Shown one piece after another: positions 1-7,368 of a DNA stretch of 21,161 nt. This stretch comes from JBNKHH01 sp050290245 (GTDB taxonomy: Bacteria; Pseudomonadota; Alphaproteobacteria; Rhodobacterales; Rhodobacteraceae). Position 1 is the stretch's first letter, and each line of letters begins with the position of its first letter. The translations under genes and the position numbers were made by a program. Below the pieces are notes generated by a model. It did no database searches. It was not told where the DNA came from and was given only the letters and a program-made list of their open reading frames with translations. Location of the stretch: NCBI GenBank assembly GCA_050290245.1, contig JBNKHH010000073.1:1-21161 (forward strand). Reading direction: 5' to 3'.

Positions 1-426
1 GTTGATGGCATCAAAAAGCGCAGTCAGCCCACGGTCAAGAGCTTCGAAATCCTGCTCGCTCATCGTGTTCAGAATCTCCATTGCGCGTTGCTGTACCTGC
101 GGCAGGATTTGACGGAAGAGCGCTCTGCCCGCATCGGTGCAAGTGTACAAACGCAACCGCCGGTCAGAGTCAGCAACTTGTCGGGTAATGAGGCCCTTGT
201 CCGCGAGACGCTGCGATGCCCGGCTAACCTGCACCTTGTCGAGCGTGGTTTTTCGACTCAACTCTGTGGATGTAATGCTTTCTCCCTCGGCCAGCAAAAA
301 AAGGAGCCTCCACTCCTCACGGCTGAGCCCGTATTTGCGACCGTACACATCTACGAGATTGCGAGAGAACGCCTCGGCGGTTGCCGCCAGGCGATAGGGG
401 AAAAAGCTATCGAGCTCGGTCTTCAT
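1..426 (-). CDS. MarR-family transcriptional regulator (3' end beyond window)
   Basis: The gene reads leftward from an ATG at 426 and stays open to base 1, giving 142 residues without a stop, so the C-terminus is outside the window. The winged-helix core is clear: the N-terminal FFPYRL stretch, then YGLSREEWRLL, the recognition-helix segment TTLDKVQVSRASQRL (about residues 61-75) and the wing DSDRRLRLYTCTDAG. MarR proteins are usually dimeric repressors released by a small aromatic ligand. The gene diverges from a VOC-fold gene, and the 127-bp gap between them holds two copies of a palindrome also found at hmgA and at tctC. It resembles the second MarR gene at 7369 (shared MPYR/FPYR start and an L-(D/E)-K...SRA recognition region), so the two may be paralogues with overlapping sites. 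The ligand is unknown; a homogentisate-pathway compound is the natural guess. Confidence 0.9.
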   Translation of the reverse strand, partial: MKTELDSFFPYRLAATAEAFSRNLVDVYGRKYGLSREEWRLLFLLAEGESITSTELSRKTTLDKVQVSRASQRLADKGLITRQVADSDRRLRLYTCTDAGRALFRQILPQVQQRAMEILNTMSEQDFEALDRGLTALFDAIN

Positions 427-460
427 GCCATCGTCTATCCTATCTTCACGTTATCCTCAT

Positions 461-480
461 ATCGTTGCGGCTGCAACGAA
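461..480. promoter_or_regulatory. Putative MarR operator A (ATCGTTGC-N4-GCAACGAA)
   Basis: Left half-site 461-468, spacer GGCT, right half-site 473-480. The right half matches the consensus of the other copies in this window exactly; the left half differs only at its outermost base. It lies 34 bp upstream of the MarR start at 426 and between the two divergent genes, as expected for autoregulation. Its role as an operator is inferred from position and recurrence. Confidence 0.65.
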
Positions 481-491
481 TTGATCTGGAT

Positions 492-523
492 CAATGAACG
501 TCTGCGTGAAAAGACGTTCATTG
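492..523. repeat. 12-bp perfect inverted repeat upstream of the VOC gene
   Basis: The arms CAATGAACGTCT (492-503) and AGACGTTCATTG (512-523) are exact reverse complements around an 8-base spacer. The right arm overlaps the first seven bases of operator B. No run of T follows, so it is not a normal terminator. It may be a site for a second regulator or, if transcribed, a leader hairpin. Confidence 0.6.
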
Positions 524-536
524 CATTTGCAACGAA
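517..536. promoter_or_regulatory. Putative MarR operator B (TTCATTGC-N4-GCAACGAA)
   Basis: Left half 517-524, spacer ATTT, right half 529-536. It shares the block TTGCATTTGCAACG with operator C near hmgA. It ends just before the ribosome-binding site GGAGG (541-545) of the VOC gene, so a bound repressor would block transcription of that gene. Confidence 0.65.
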
Positions 537-553
537 GCGTGGAGGAACCCAGG

Positions 554-1117
554 ATGAACGCCCCGATACTCAAAATAGATCAAATCCACCATGTGGCCTA
601 TCGCTGCAAGGATGCGAAAGAGACGGTGGAATTCTACAGCAAGATGCTCAACATGGACTTCGTGCTGGCGATTGCCGAGGACCATGTGCCGTCCACGCAT
701 GAGCCGGACCCCTACATGCATCTCTTCCTCGACGCGGGCAACGGCAACGTGCTGGCCTTCTTCGAACTGCCGACCAAGCCCGAAATGGGGCGCGACCCAA
801 ACACCCCGATCTGGGTTCAACACATCGCCTTCAAGGTAAAAGACCGCGAAACGCTGATAGGTTTCAAGGAACATCTCGAGGCACAAGGTGTCGAGGTTCT
901 TGGTGTCACGGACCACTCGATCTTCCATTCAATCTATTTCTTCGACCCGAACGGTCACCGCGTGGAACTCGCCTGTCCCGACCCCGAAGAGCAAGCGCTG
1001 CTTGAGCGGCTCGACTCGGTGAAGTGGGAGATGCTTGAAGAATGGTCGCGCACCAAGAAGGCCCCTCAGCACGCGGCTTGGTTGCATGCCAAAGAACTGG
1101 GCAAAAACAACGATTGA
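554..1117 (+). CDS. VOC (glyoxalase/extradiol dioxygenase) superfamily protein
   Basis: This is a 187-residue protein with two beta-alpha-beta-beta-beta modules. The ATG at 554 is chosen because GGAGG lies 8 bases upstream and the first VOC strand starts right after it; the frame is open further upstream but into the regulatory region. Candidate metal ligands sit where glyoxalase I-type proteins keep them: His13 (IHHVAY), Glu71 (AFFEL), His90 (VQHIAF) and Glu138 (HRVELAC). The set His-Glu-His-Glu is complete, so a metal-dependent isomerase, lyase or dioxygenase is likely. It is far too short for 4-hydroxyphenylpyruvate dioxygenase. It stands alone, divergent from a MarR gene and downstream of operator B, so it probably serves the same aromatic-acid regulon. 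The substrate is not known. Confidence 0.88.
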   Translation: MNAPILKIDQIHHVAYRCKDAKETVEFYSKMLNMDFVLAIAEDHVPSTHEPDPYMHLFLDAGNGNVLAFFELPTKPEMGRDPNTPIWVQHIAFKVKDRETLIGFKEHLEAQGVEVLGVTDHSIFHSIYFFDPNGHRVELACPDPEEQALLERLDSVKWEMLEEWSRTKKAPQHAAWLHAKELGKNND

Positions 1118-1696
1118 GATAACCCGACTTGCCCGAGTTCGGCGGTGCGCGGTCCGGAGGGTAGGCGACGGGCACGATCAGGCGTCGTCCCGTCGTCGTC
1201 CTCTAAGCACGCCCAGCCGGGCTGGCCGCGGCGCTCGGTCTCGCCGCGCGGACCGGGCGCTGTGGTTTTTGATGACAACAACACGGCATCGGCGGATAGC
1301 GAGCTGTCTGCCATGCCTGTCGGCCGTTTGAGATGTGGTAAAGTTCAGGTGTTGCCGGCCGAATGATCTGCAATGGCATTGACTGAATGCCTGGCCGCGT
1401 CTTCTTTGCGATCACGAATCCCACGACTTTGACATGCTGCACGCGGATGAGCACGGGAGTCCGGTCTTCATCAACCTTCAGCAATTCCGCCTCGAATTGC
1501 AGGTGATATTGGCGTTCCGGGCGATCCGCACGGCCCAAGATTTCACCACGCCAACCACATTCGGGTGGCGTGGTGGATGTTCGGCAGGACGGCAGCAATT
1601 CGGTTTTGGCGATAGCGGTGTCTGGAGGTGTTCCGGCCACCTGCGCCGAAGATGCTGCAAGCTTGGTGTGCTCTCAGCAGTTCTTTGCCATTTCGG
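1118..1696. other. Convergent gap without a confident gene; possible gene remnant
   Basis: This 579-base stretch lies between the ends of the VOC gene and the DUF2783-type gene. No frame has a good start with a ribosome-binding site. On the minus strand one frame is open from a GTG at 1640 to a stop at 1203. About 53 residues of it (near 1559-1401, with the pattern CGWRGEILGRADRP and then alternating hydrophobic residues) look protein-like, while both flanks look like non-coding translation. This could be a decayed small gene or a small hypothetical protein. No RNA gene was recognised. Confidence 0.4.
1544..1575. repeat. 10-bp perfect hairpin downstream of the hydroxylase operon
   Basis: The arms CACCACGCCA (1544-1553) and TGGCGTGGTG (1566-1575) pair perfectly around a 12-base loop. 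It lies about 120 bases after the stop of the last gene of the minus-strand operon. There is no T-run on either side, so it is not a canonical intrinsic terminator; it could protect the 3' end of the long hmg transcript or assist factor-dependent termination. Confidence 0.5.
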
Positions 1697-1906
1697 CTAT
1701 TCCTGCTCGTCGCGGGTTTTGGCCGCCGCCGAAACTGCCTGGGAAACGACGTCTGGATCACCGATGTGGTTGGTCAGCAAAAGGATCAGGCGAGCGCTGA
1801 ACGCGCTGATTGCCTTGTCGTCGCCAAGAGTTTCATATGTTCGGATCAGATCAGCGTAAAAGCCATCGGGATCGGGCAGGTTGGGGCGGGTAATCAGGTC
1901 TGCCAT
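1697..1906 (-). CDS. DUF2783-type small protein, putative hydroxylase coupling subunit
   Basis: This is a 69-residue acidic protein, from the ATG at 1906 to the stop at 1697. It starts 4 bases after the stop of the FAD hydroxylase, so the two are translationally coupled. The body (DPDGFYADLIRTYETL, then AFSARLILLLTNHIGDPDVV) is a compact helical domain of the kind I recognise as DUF2783. In Pseudomonas putida the 3-hydroxyphenylacetate 6-hydroxylase needs a small coupling protein, MhaB (about 6 kDa), encoded beside the flavoprotein MhaA. By size, position and pathway this protein is a good candidate for the same job; that homology is inferred, not shown. It closes the operon that begins with hmgA. 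Confidence 0.85.
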   Translation of the reverse strand: MADLITRPNLPDPDGFYADLIRTYETLGDDKAISAFSARLILLLTNHIGDPDVVSQAVSAAAKTRDEQE

Positions 1907-1910
1907 TGGA

Positions 1911-3533
1911 TCAATCCTTTGCACATGCTGTGCGCAATGCTGCGCGAACGGCGGTTTCGTCGAATGTGTCCCAACGGGCGGCGACGTGCTGATCGGGCCG
2001 GATGAGGTAGACCGCGCTGCTTGCACCACCGAGGTAGCGATCAGCAAGAGCTCCACTGGGGTCTTCCTCGGCCTTGATTGCGATGCGGCGGGCCGATACG
2101 CCATCTTCCGTGATCGTGTCAGGTGCCTCTGCATCAATGGTCAGAATGACAAAGTCATTGCCCAGTTTCTGCAGCAGGAATGCATCGCCGAGCGGGGCGT
2201 CGGGGCAGGGGCTGCCCGGACGCGAACGGTCAGGGCCACCGGTCAGGGCATCCTGACCGTTCAGTGACAGGCCGTCATAGGTGCACGGGACCGAGAGGCG
2301 GCCCGAGTTGACCAGTGGGCGGGCGAACGCGTAATGCTCGGCCAGATCCAGAACCGCGTTGCGGAATATGTGGCTGATCTCGGACTTGGGCGTGATGAAA
2401 TCGGTCGAACGGGTCGAGTTGAGAATGTTCTCGTCGGCCCCGTAGGTGCGTTCCTCGTCATAGGTGTCGATCAGACGGTCGGGTGCCTCGCCCCGGATGA
2501 CCATTCCGAGCTTCCAGCCCAGGTTGTCAATATCCTGCATCCCCGAATTCGCACCCCGCGCACCGAAGGGCGAAACCTGGTGCGCCGCATCGCCGGCAAA
2601 GATCACGCGGCCGTGGCGGAAGTGTTCCATGCGCTTGCACTGGAAGGTGTAGATCGAAGACCAGACCATCTCATATTCGATATCGCCCAGCATGGCGTCG
2701 AGACGGCGGCGGATGTTCTCCTCCTTCATCTCTTCTGCACGGTCGACGTCCCAGCCGATCTGGAAGTCGATTCTCCAGGTGTCGTCGGGCTGCTTGTGCA
2801 ACAAAGTCGATGCACCCGACCCATGCGTGGGTTCGAACCAGAACCAGCGCTCGTTGGTCAGGTTCTCGTTCAGCATCCGTATGTCGGCAATCAGAAAGCT
2901 GTCCTTGAACACACGTCCTTCGAATTCCAGATTCAGCATGCTGCGCAGCGGGCTGGAGGCGCCATCGCATCCGATGAGCCAGTCTGCTTCGATCGTATAG
3001 GGGCCTTCGGGGGTGGTGATGTTCAAGACGACATGATCGTCGTTCACCTCAACCCCATCAACGCGGTTCCTGCCGCGCAGCTCGATGGGCGCACCCGCAG
3101 CCTGCGCCTCGCGAACCCGTTCGACAATGAACTTTTCGAAATAGGGCTGTTGCAGGTTGATGAACGCCGGGTACTGGTGGCCTTCCTCGGGCAGCAGGTT
3201 GAACTCGTAGACCTTGCGGTCTTCGTGGAACACCTTGCCAAGGCTCCAGACGACGCCTTTTTCGAGCATCGGCTCGCCACAACCGTAACGGTCGGCGACC
3301 TCCAGGCAGCGTTTGGAGAAGCAAATCGCCCTGCTGCCCATGCCGATCCCTTCATGGTCATCCAGAACGACCACGGGGATCCCCTGAAGTCCAAGGTCCA
3401 GCGCTGCAGCCATTCCGATCGGGCCTCCGCCCATCACCACCACAGGGTGCCGGACTGGGGCATCGGCATCCTGATCTGCGCTGCGCTCGTACGGGTAGAG
3501 CTTGAACGCCAGCGTATAGCGATCCTGCAACAT
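1911..3533 (-). CDS. FAD-dependent aromatic hydroxylase (MhaA-like)
   Basis: This is a 540-residue class A flavoprotein monooxygenase. The start at 3533 is preceded by a strong AGGAGGAGG; the frame extends upstream to 3581 but without comparable support. The three family motifs are present: the dinucleotide fold GGGPIG at residues 35-40, the DG motif around CDG at 189-191, and the GD motif FAGDAAH at 312-318 followed by PFGARGANSGMQD. These enzymes use NAD(P)H and O2 to hydroxylate a phenolic ring. Lying with hmgA, fahA and a small coupled protein, it most likely makes homogentisate from a hydroxyphenylacetate, as MhaA does with the 3-hydroxy isomer. A resorcinol- or 3-hydroxyphenylpropionate-type hydroxylase is an alternative. 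Function as a hydroxylase is confident; the substrate is inferred from context. Confidence 0.9.
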   Translation of the reverse strand: MLQDRYTLAFKLYPYERSADQDADAPVRHPVVVMGGGPIGMAAALDLGLQGIPVVVLDDHEGIGMGSRAICFSKRCLEVADRYGCGEPMLEKGVVWSLGKVFHEDRKVYEFNLLPEEGHQYPAFINLQQPYFEKFIVERVREAQAAGAPIELRGRNRVDGVEVNDDHVVLNITTPEGPYTIEADWLIGCDGASSPLRSMLNLEFEGRVFKDSFLIADIRMLNENLTNERWFWFEPTHGSGASTLLHKQPDDTWRIDFQIGWDVDRAEEMKEENIRRRLDAMLGDIEYEMVWSSIYTFQCKRMEHFRHGRVIFAGDAAHQVSPFGARGANSGMQDIDNLGWKLGMVIRGEAPDRLIDTYDEERTYGADENILNSTRSTDFITPKSEISHIFRNAVLDLAEHYAFARPLVNSGRLSVPCTYDGLSLNGQDALTGGPDRSRPGSPCPDAPLGDAFLLQKLGNDFVILTIDAEAPDTITEDGVSARRIAIKAEEDPSGALADRYLGGASSAVYLIRPDQHVAARWDTFDETAVRAALRTACAKD

Positions 3534-3559
3534 GTCTTTCCTCCTCCTTTTTCGCGAAC

Positions 3560-4510
3560 TCAGCCCTGGAGCGCGGTCCACATCTCTTTGTCGCGCTGGG
3601 CTGTCCAGACGCGAGGCGTGTCGATCCCGCGGGCCTCGTCATAGGCACGGGCGACATTGAAGGGCAGGCAATGCTCGTAGATGGCATAGTCCTTGAACTT
3701 TGGGTCGCACGCGGCGCGGCAGGCGTCCCATGCGTCCTTGAGCGTGCCACCCCTGGCAACCACCTTGGCAATGGGCTTGTAGGTCGAGTTGACGAAATCC
3801 GCCGTCGCAGAAAGGGCCTTCTCCACCATCTCCTCTCCCACCAGCGCATCGCCGCGTCCGGGCGCGAGGGCCTTGGGCTCGAATGCGGCGATGTTCATCA
3901 GCGTGTCTTCCCAGTCGCCGAAGTGCCCGTCGCCGCAGTAGCAGGCGGAGTGGTACTCGACGATGTCGCCGGTGAACATGACCTCCTGATCTGGCACCCA
4001 GACCACCGCGTCGCCAGCGGTATGGGCGCGGCCCAGGTGCATGATGTCGACCCGGCGGTTGCCGAGGTAGACCGTCATGGAGCCGGAGAAGGTGGTGGTC
4101 GGCCAGGTCAGGCCCGGTATCTCCTCATGGCCCTGAAACAGCCGGGGGAACCGGTCGAACTCGCTGTCCCAGTCCTCCTGTCCACGTTCGGCCACCATGG
4201 CGCGGGCCACGTCGGACATGATGATCTCGCGCGCGCCATAGGCCGAGGCCCCCAGCACGCGCACCGCGTGGTAATGGGTGAGCACAAGGTGGGAGATGGG
4301 TTTGTCGGTGACCGTGCGGACGCAGTCGATGACCTTGCGTGCCAGCCTCGGCGTGGCCTGGGCCTCGACGATCATCACACTCTCGTCGCCTATGATGACC
4401 CCGGTGTTCGGATCTCCCTCGGCGGTGAAGGCATAAAGCCCGTCACCGACCTGGGTAAAGCTCACCTTCTTGTCTTCCATGTCGCCTGCGGATGCGAATG
4501 CCTTGGCCAT
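3560..4510 (-). CDS. Metallo-beta-lactamase-fold protein with altered metal site
   Basis: This is a 316-residue protein. The start at 4510 follows AGGAG, and the gene begins 11 bases after the fumarylacetoacetase stop. The MBL fold is recognisable: VIIGDESVMIVEA, then LTHYHAVR (77-84), GRAHTAGD (160-167), FTGDIVEY (179-186) and APGRGDAL (216-223). The canonical HxHxDH motif reads His79-x-His81-x-Val83-Arg84, and the usual PGHG histidine is Arg219. The first-metal ligands His79, His81 and His163 and the bridging Asp182 remain; the second-site Asp and two His are gone. It may bind one metal or act by another mechanism. A CYCGDGHFGDW loop follows at 190-200. Its place between fahA and the hydroxylase suggests hydrolysis of a pathway intermediate or shunt lactone, but no substrate can be assigned. 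Confidence 0.88.
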   Translation of the reverse strand: MAKAFASAGDMEDKKVSFTQVGDGLYAFTAEGDPNTGVIIGDESVMIVEAQATPRLARKVIDCVRTVTDKPISHLVLTHYHAVRVLGASAYGAREIIMSDVARAMVAERGQEDWDSEFDRFPRLFQGHEEIPGLTWPTTTFSGSMTVYLGNRRVDIMHLGRAHTAGDAVVWVPDQEVMFTGDIVEYHSACYCGDGHFGDWEDTLMNIAAFEPKALAPGRGDALVGEEMVEKALSATADFVNSTYKPIAKVVARGGTLKDAWDACRAACDPKFKDYAIYEHCLPFNVARAYDEARGIDTPRVWTAQRDKEMWTALQG

Positions 4511-4521
4511 GTGTTCTCTCC

Positions 4522-5763
4522 TTATTCCTTTGCCCATGCGGGCAGGGGCGCTGCAGGCAGAACTTTGCCCGTGCAGTCACCAAATCCGATACGATAGCCT
4601 TCGCCCTGGGCGTGGCCGCGAAGTGTCAATGTGTCGCCGTCTTCGAGGAAGCTGCGGGTCTCGCCCGTGTCCAGCGTCAATGGCTCCTTGCCGCCCCAAC
4701 TCAGTTCCAGAAGCGAGCCGCGCATGCTCTTTTCCGGACCCGAGATGGTGCCAGAGCCCAGCAGATCGCCAACGCGCATCGAGCATCCCGACGTGGTGTG
4801 ATGGCAAAGCTGTTGTGCCGCAGAATAGTACATCTGGCTGTAGTTGGTGCGCGCGATGACGGTCTCGTCCTTGCCCTCGGGAGCCAACCCAACCTCAAGT
4901 TCGATATCAAAGAGCATCGGCCCCGGCTCTCGGAGATAGGGCAGGAGCGGGCGTTCGCGCTCGGGCGTCCCGGTACGGAATGGCTCCAGCGCCGCGCGGG
5001 TGACGATCCAGGGGCTGATCGTGGTTGCGGTCGCCTTGGCCTGAAACGGGCCCAATGGCTGGTATTCCCAGGCCTGAATGTCGCGCGCCGACCAGTCGTT
5101 CAGCAGCACATAGCCAAAGATCATCTCGTCGGCTTCGGCCACGCTGATCATGCCGTTCGAAGGCTGGCCGACGATGGCGCCGAATTCAAGCTCCAGGTCG
5201 AACCGCGCGCATTTGTCGAACCGCGGCAAATCATCGTCCGGGCCTTTCAACTGGCCCCATGGCCGCACGACATCTGTGCCGGAAACCACGATCGAAGAGG
5301 CGCGGCCATTATAGCCAATCGGGATCGACAGCCAGTTCGGCGGCAGAGCGTTTTCCGGACCGCGAAACATGGTGCCGACGTTGAAGGCGTGATTGCGGCT
5401 GGCGTAAAAATCCGTGTACTCGCTGACGCGGAAAGGCAATAGAAGGTCCGCGTCGGCCTGTGCGACCAGATGCTTTTCCACTGTTGGCCGGTGAGTCTCA
5501 TCGGAGAGAAGTTCGGTCAGCCGCGCGCGCAGCGCTGCCCAGACTTTCGGTCCCGCCTCCATCACGGCGTTCCATTCTGGACGTTCGAACAGGGCGGGAG
5601 CCAGCCCATGATCGACATTGCCGACATCAAGTATCAGGTCACCGATCGCGACCCCCATGCGCGCGCCCTGGCCTGCGTCGAACACGCCGTAGGGCAGGTT
5701 GTTCAGCGGAAAGTCCGTCTCGGCGCTGTTCGCGCTCTCAACCCAGCTTTTGAGGATCGTCAT
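4522..5763 (-). CDS. fahA: Fumarylacetoacetase
   Basis: This is a 413-residue enzyme, the usual length. It cleaves fumarylacetoacetate to fumarate and acetoacetate, the last step of homogentisate breakdown in the cytoplasm. The catalytic set of the family is visible with the correct spacing: Asp118 (YTDFY), His125 (SRNHAF), Glu191 and Glu193 (LELEFG), Asp223 (LNDWSARD) and Lys243 (PFQAK). The N-terminal SH3-like domain precedes a full FAH domain, and the long insert DIQAWEYQPLGPF is typical of true fumarylacetoacetases rather than of FAH-family decarboxylases. It is second in the operon, 94 bases after hmgA and 11 bases before the MBL-fold gene. Identification is firm. Confidence 0.97.
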   Translation of the reverse strand: MTILKSWVESANSAETDFPLNNLPYGVFDAGQGARMGVAIGDLILDVGNVDHGLAPALFERPEWNAVMEAGPKVWAALRARLTELLSDETHRPTVEKHLVAQADADLLLPFRVSEYTDFYASRNHAFNVGTMFRGPENALPPNWLSIPIGYNGRASSIVVSGTDVVRPWGQLKGPDDDLPRFDKCARFDLELEFGAIVGQPSNGMISVAEADEMIFGYVLLNDWSARDIQAWEYQPLGPFQAKATATTISPWIVTRAALEPFRTGTPERERPLLPYLREPGPMLFDIELEVGLAPEGKDETVIARTNYSQMYYSAAQQLCHHTTSGCSMRVGDLLGSGTISGPEKSMRGSLLELSWGGKEPLTLDTGETRSFLEDGDTLTLRGHAQGEGYRIGFGDCTGKVLPAAPLPAWAKE

Positions 5764-5857
5764 GGTTCCTCCCTTCTCCTGCGCGGCTCAGTGATGCGCG
5801 CGTTTCTTGGCTTTCAGGATGGCTGCACAAGTGCCCGATGCCTCGGCACCTTCCCGT

Positions 5858-7213
5858 CTATTTCCGGCCCGGTGTGCCGTCGAATTTCTTCTCAAGGCTG
5901 TCCCAGCAATCAATATAGTCGTCCTGCAACGGCGCCTCTTTCCCGGCGAACTCGGTCAGTTGCTGCGGGAAGCGGGTCTCGAACATGAAGGACATGGTGT
6001 TTTCCAGCTTCACCGGCCCGAGGTTGGAATTCGAGGCGCCCTCGAATGCCTCGCGGTCCGGCCCGTGCGGCAGCATCATGTTGTGGAGCGACACACCGCC
6101 CGGCACAAATCCCTGCGGTTTGGCATCGTACTGGCCATAAATATTGCCCATCAGTTCGGACATGATGTTCTTGTGATACCAGGGCGGACGGAAGGTGTTT
6201 TCCGCCACCATCCAGCGTTCGCGGAACAGTACAAAGTCGATATTGGCCGTGCCGGGGCTGCCCGAAGGCGCGGTCAGCACCGTGAAGATTGACGGATCTG
6301 GGTGATCGAAAAGGATCGCGCCAACGGGGCAATAGTTGCGCAGGTCATATTTGTAGGGCGCGTAATTGCCGTGCCATGCCACCACGTCAAGCGGGCTTTG
6401 CCCGATCTTCGTTTCGTGGAATTGTCCACACCATTTCACGGTGATGGTCGAGGGCACTTCGCGATCTTCAAAGGCTGCCACGGGCGCCTTGAAGTCGCGC
6501 GGGTTCGCCATGCAGTTGGCACCAATCGGGCCGCGGCCGGGCAGTTCGAATTTCTGGCCATAGTTTTCGCAGACAAAGCCGCGTGCCGGGCCTTCCAGCA
6601 CTTCGACGCGGTAGACAAGCCCGCGCGGGATGATGGCGATTTCCTTGGGTTCCAGATCTATGACGCCCAGCTCGGTGGCAAAGCGCAGCTTGCCTTCCTG
6701 GGGGACGACCAGCAACTCGCTGTCAGCCGAAAAGAAGTACTCGTCCTTCATCGACTGGTTCACCAAATACACATGGGCCGCCATTCCGACTTGCGTGTTG
6801 ACATCGCCGGCGGTGGTCATGGTCCGCATACCCGTGAGCCAGGTTAGCGGCTCTTCGGTGTGTGGCACCGGGTCCCAACGGTACTGACCCAGGCTGGTCA
6901 CGTCAGGCAGCACGTTGGGCGCGGATTTCCAGTAGGGCAGGTCGATCCGCTTGTATCGGGCCGAATGCTTTACGCTGGGCCGGATGCGATAGCACCAGGT
7001 GCGTTCTGGCGGGTTGGCTGTGAAGGCGGTGCCCGAGAGCTGCTCTCCATAAAGCCCGTATTCGCACCTTTGCGGAGAATTCATGCCCTGCGGCAAAGCT
7101 CCGGGCATGGCTTCGGTTTCAAAGTCATTCGCCCAGCCCGGCATGTAGCCTTCGTGGGTCCCCGTGGTGACGGTTGCTCGGATCATCCCTGCGGGTAATT
7201 CGTGGCGTGTCAT
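5858..7213 (-). CDS. hmgA: Homogentisate 1,2-dioxygenase
   Basis: This is a 451-residue non-haem Fe(II) dioxygenase that opens the ring of homogentisate to give maleylacetoacetate. The iron ligands of the family are present: His347 (PPWYHKN), Glu353 (IMSELMG) and His383 (LPHGPD). The N-terminal signature YMPGWANDFETEA, NSPQRCEYGLYGEQLSG and the PRG motif in the cupin core also fit. The ATG at 7213 follows GGAGG by six bases. It is the first gene of a minus-strand operon running to 1697. Its promoter carries a MarR-type palindrome between the -35 and -10 boxes, so repression by one of the two MarR proteins is likely. Identification is firm. Confidence 0.98.
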   Translation of the reverse strand: MTRHELPAGMIRATVTTGTHEGYMPGWANDFETEAMPGALPQGMNSPQRCEYGLYGEQLSGTAFTANPPERTWCYRIRPSVKHSARYKRIDLPYWKSAPNVLPDVTSLGQYRWDPVPHTEEPLTWLTGMRTMTTAGDVNTQVGMAAHVYLVNQSMKDEYFFSADSELLVVPQEGKLRFATELGVIDLEPKEIAIIPRGLVYRVEVLEGPARGFVCENYGQKFELPGRGPIGANCMANPRDFKAPVAAFEDREVPSTITVKWCGQFHETKIGQSPLDVVAWHGNYAPYKYDLRNYCPVGAILFDHPDPSIFTVLTAPSGSPGTANIDFVLFRERWMVAENTFRPPWYHKNIMSELMGNIYGQYDAKPQGFVPGGVSLHNMMLPHGPDREAFEGASNSNLGPVKLENTMSFMFETRFPQQLTEFAGKEAPLQDDYIDCWDSLEKKFDGTPGRK

Positions 7214-7260
7214 TACGTTCCTCCAGGTGCGGTCGATCTTTGAAGATTCGCATTGGTGTC

Positions 7261-7289
7261 AGTATTCGTTGCATTTGCAACGGCGTCAA
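7261..7289 (-). promoter_or_regulatory. hmgA promoter with embedded operator C
   Basis: Reading the minus strand, TTGACG (7289-7284) and AATACT (7266-7261) are separated by 17 bases, a good sigma-70-type promoter for the hmgA operon. Operator C fills the spacer at 7265-7284: TTCGTTGC, spacer ATTT, then GCAACGGC, with two outer mismatches from the consensus. A repressor bound there would exclude RNA polymerase. Confidence 0.65.
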
Positions 7290-7293
7290 GATA

Positions 7294-7313
7294 TTCGTTG
7301 CATATGCTACAAA
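7294..7313. promoter_or_regulatory. Putative MarR operator D (TTCGTTGC-N4-GCTACAAA)
   Basis: Left half 7294-7301 is perfect, spacer ATAT, and the right half 7306-7313 has two mismatches. It begins 29 bp from operator C, close to three helical turns, so two dimers could bind side by side. It is the copy nearer to the rightward MarR gene and is probably its autoregulatory site. Confidence 0.55.
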
Positions 7314-7368
7314 ATTTGCGGAAACTGGATTTGAGAAATCCGCAATGCCCAGCTTGTGAGGAGATCGC

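Noticed and set aside
2334..3644. Long open frame on the plus strand opposite the FAD hydroxylase (436 codons)
   Set aside because: It is antisense to a gene with clear family motifs and has no recognisable domain. Long antisense frames are common in GC-rich DNA with strong third-position bias.
3671..4597. Open frame on the plus strand opposite the MBL-fold gene (308 codons)
   Set aside because: Antisense shadow; its translation is low in order and rich in Gly, Arg and Val with no motif.
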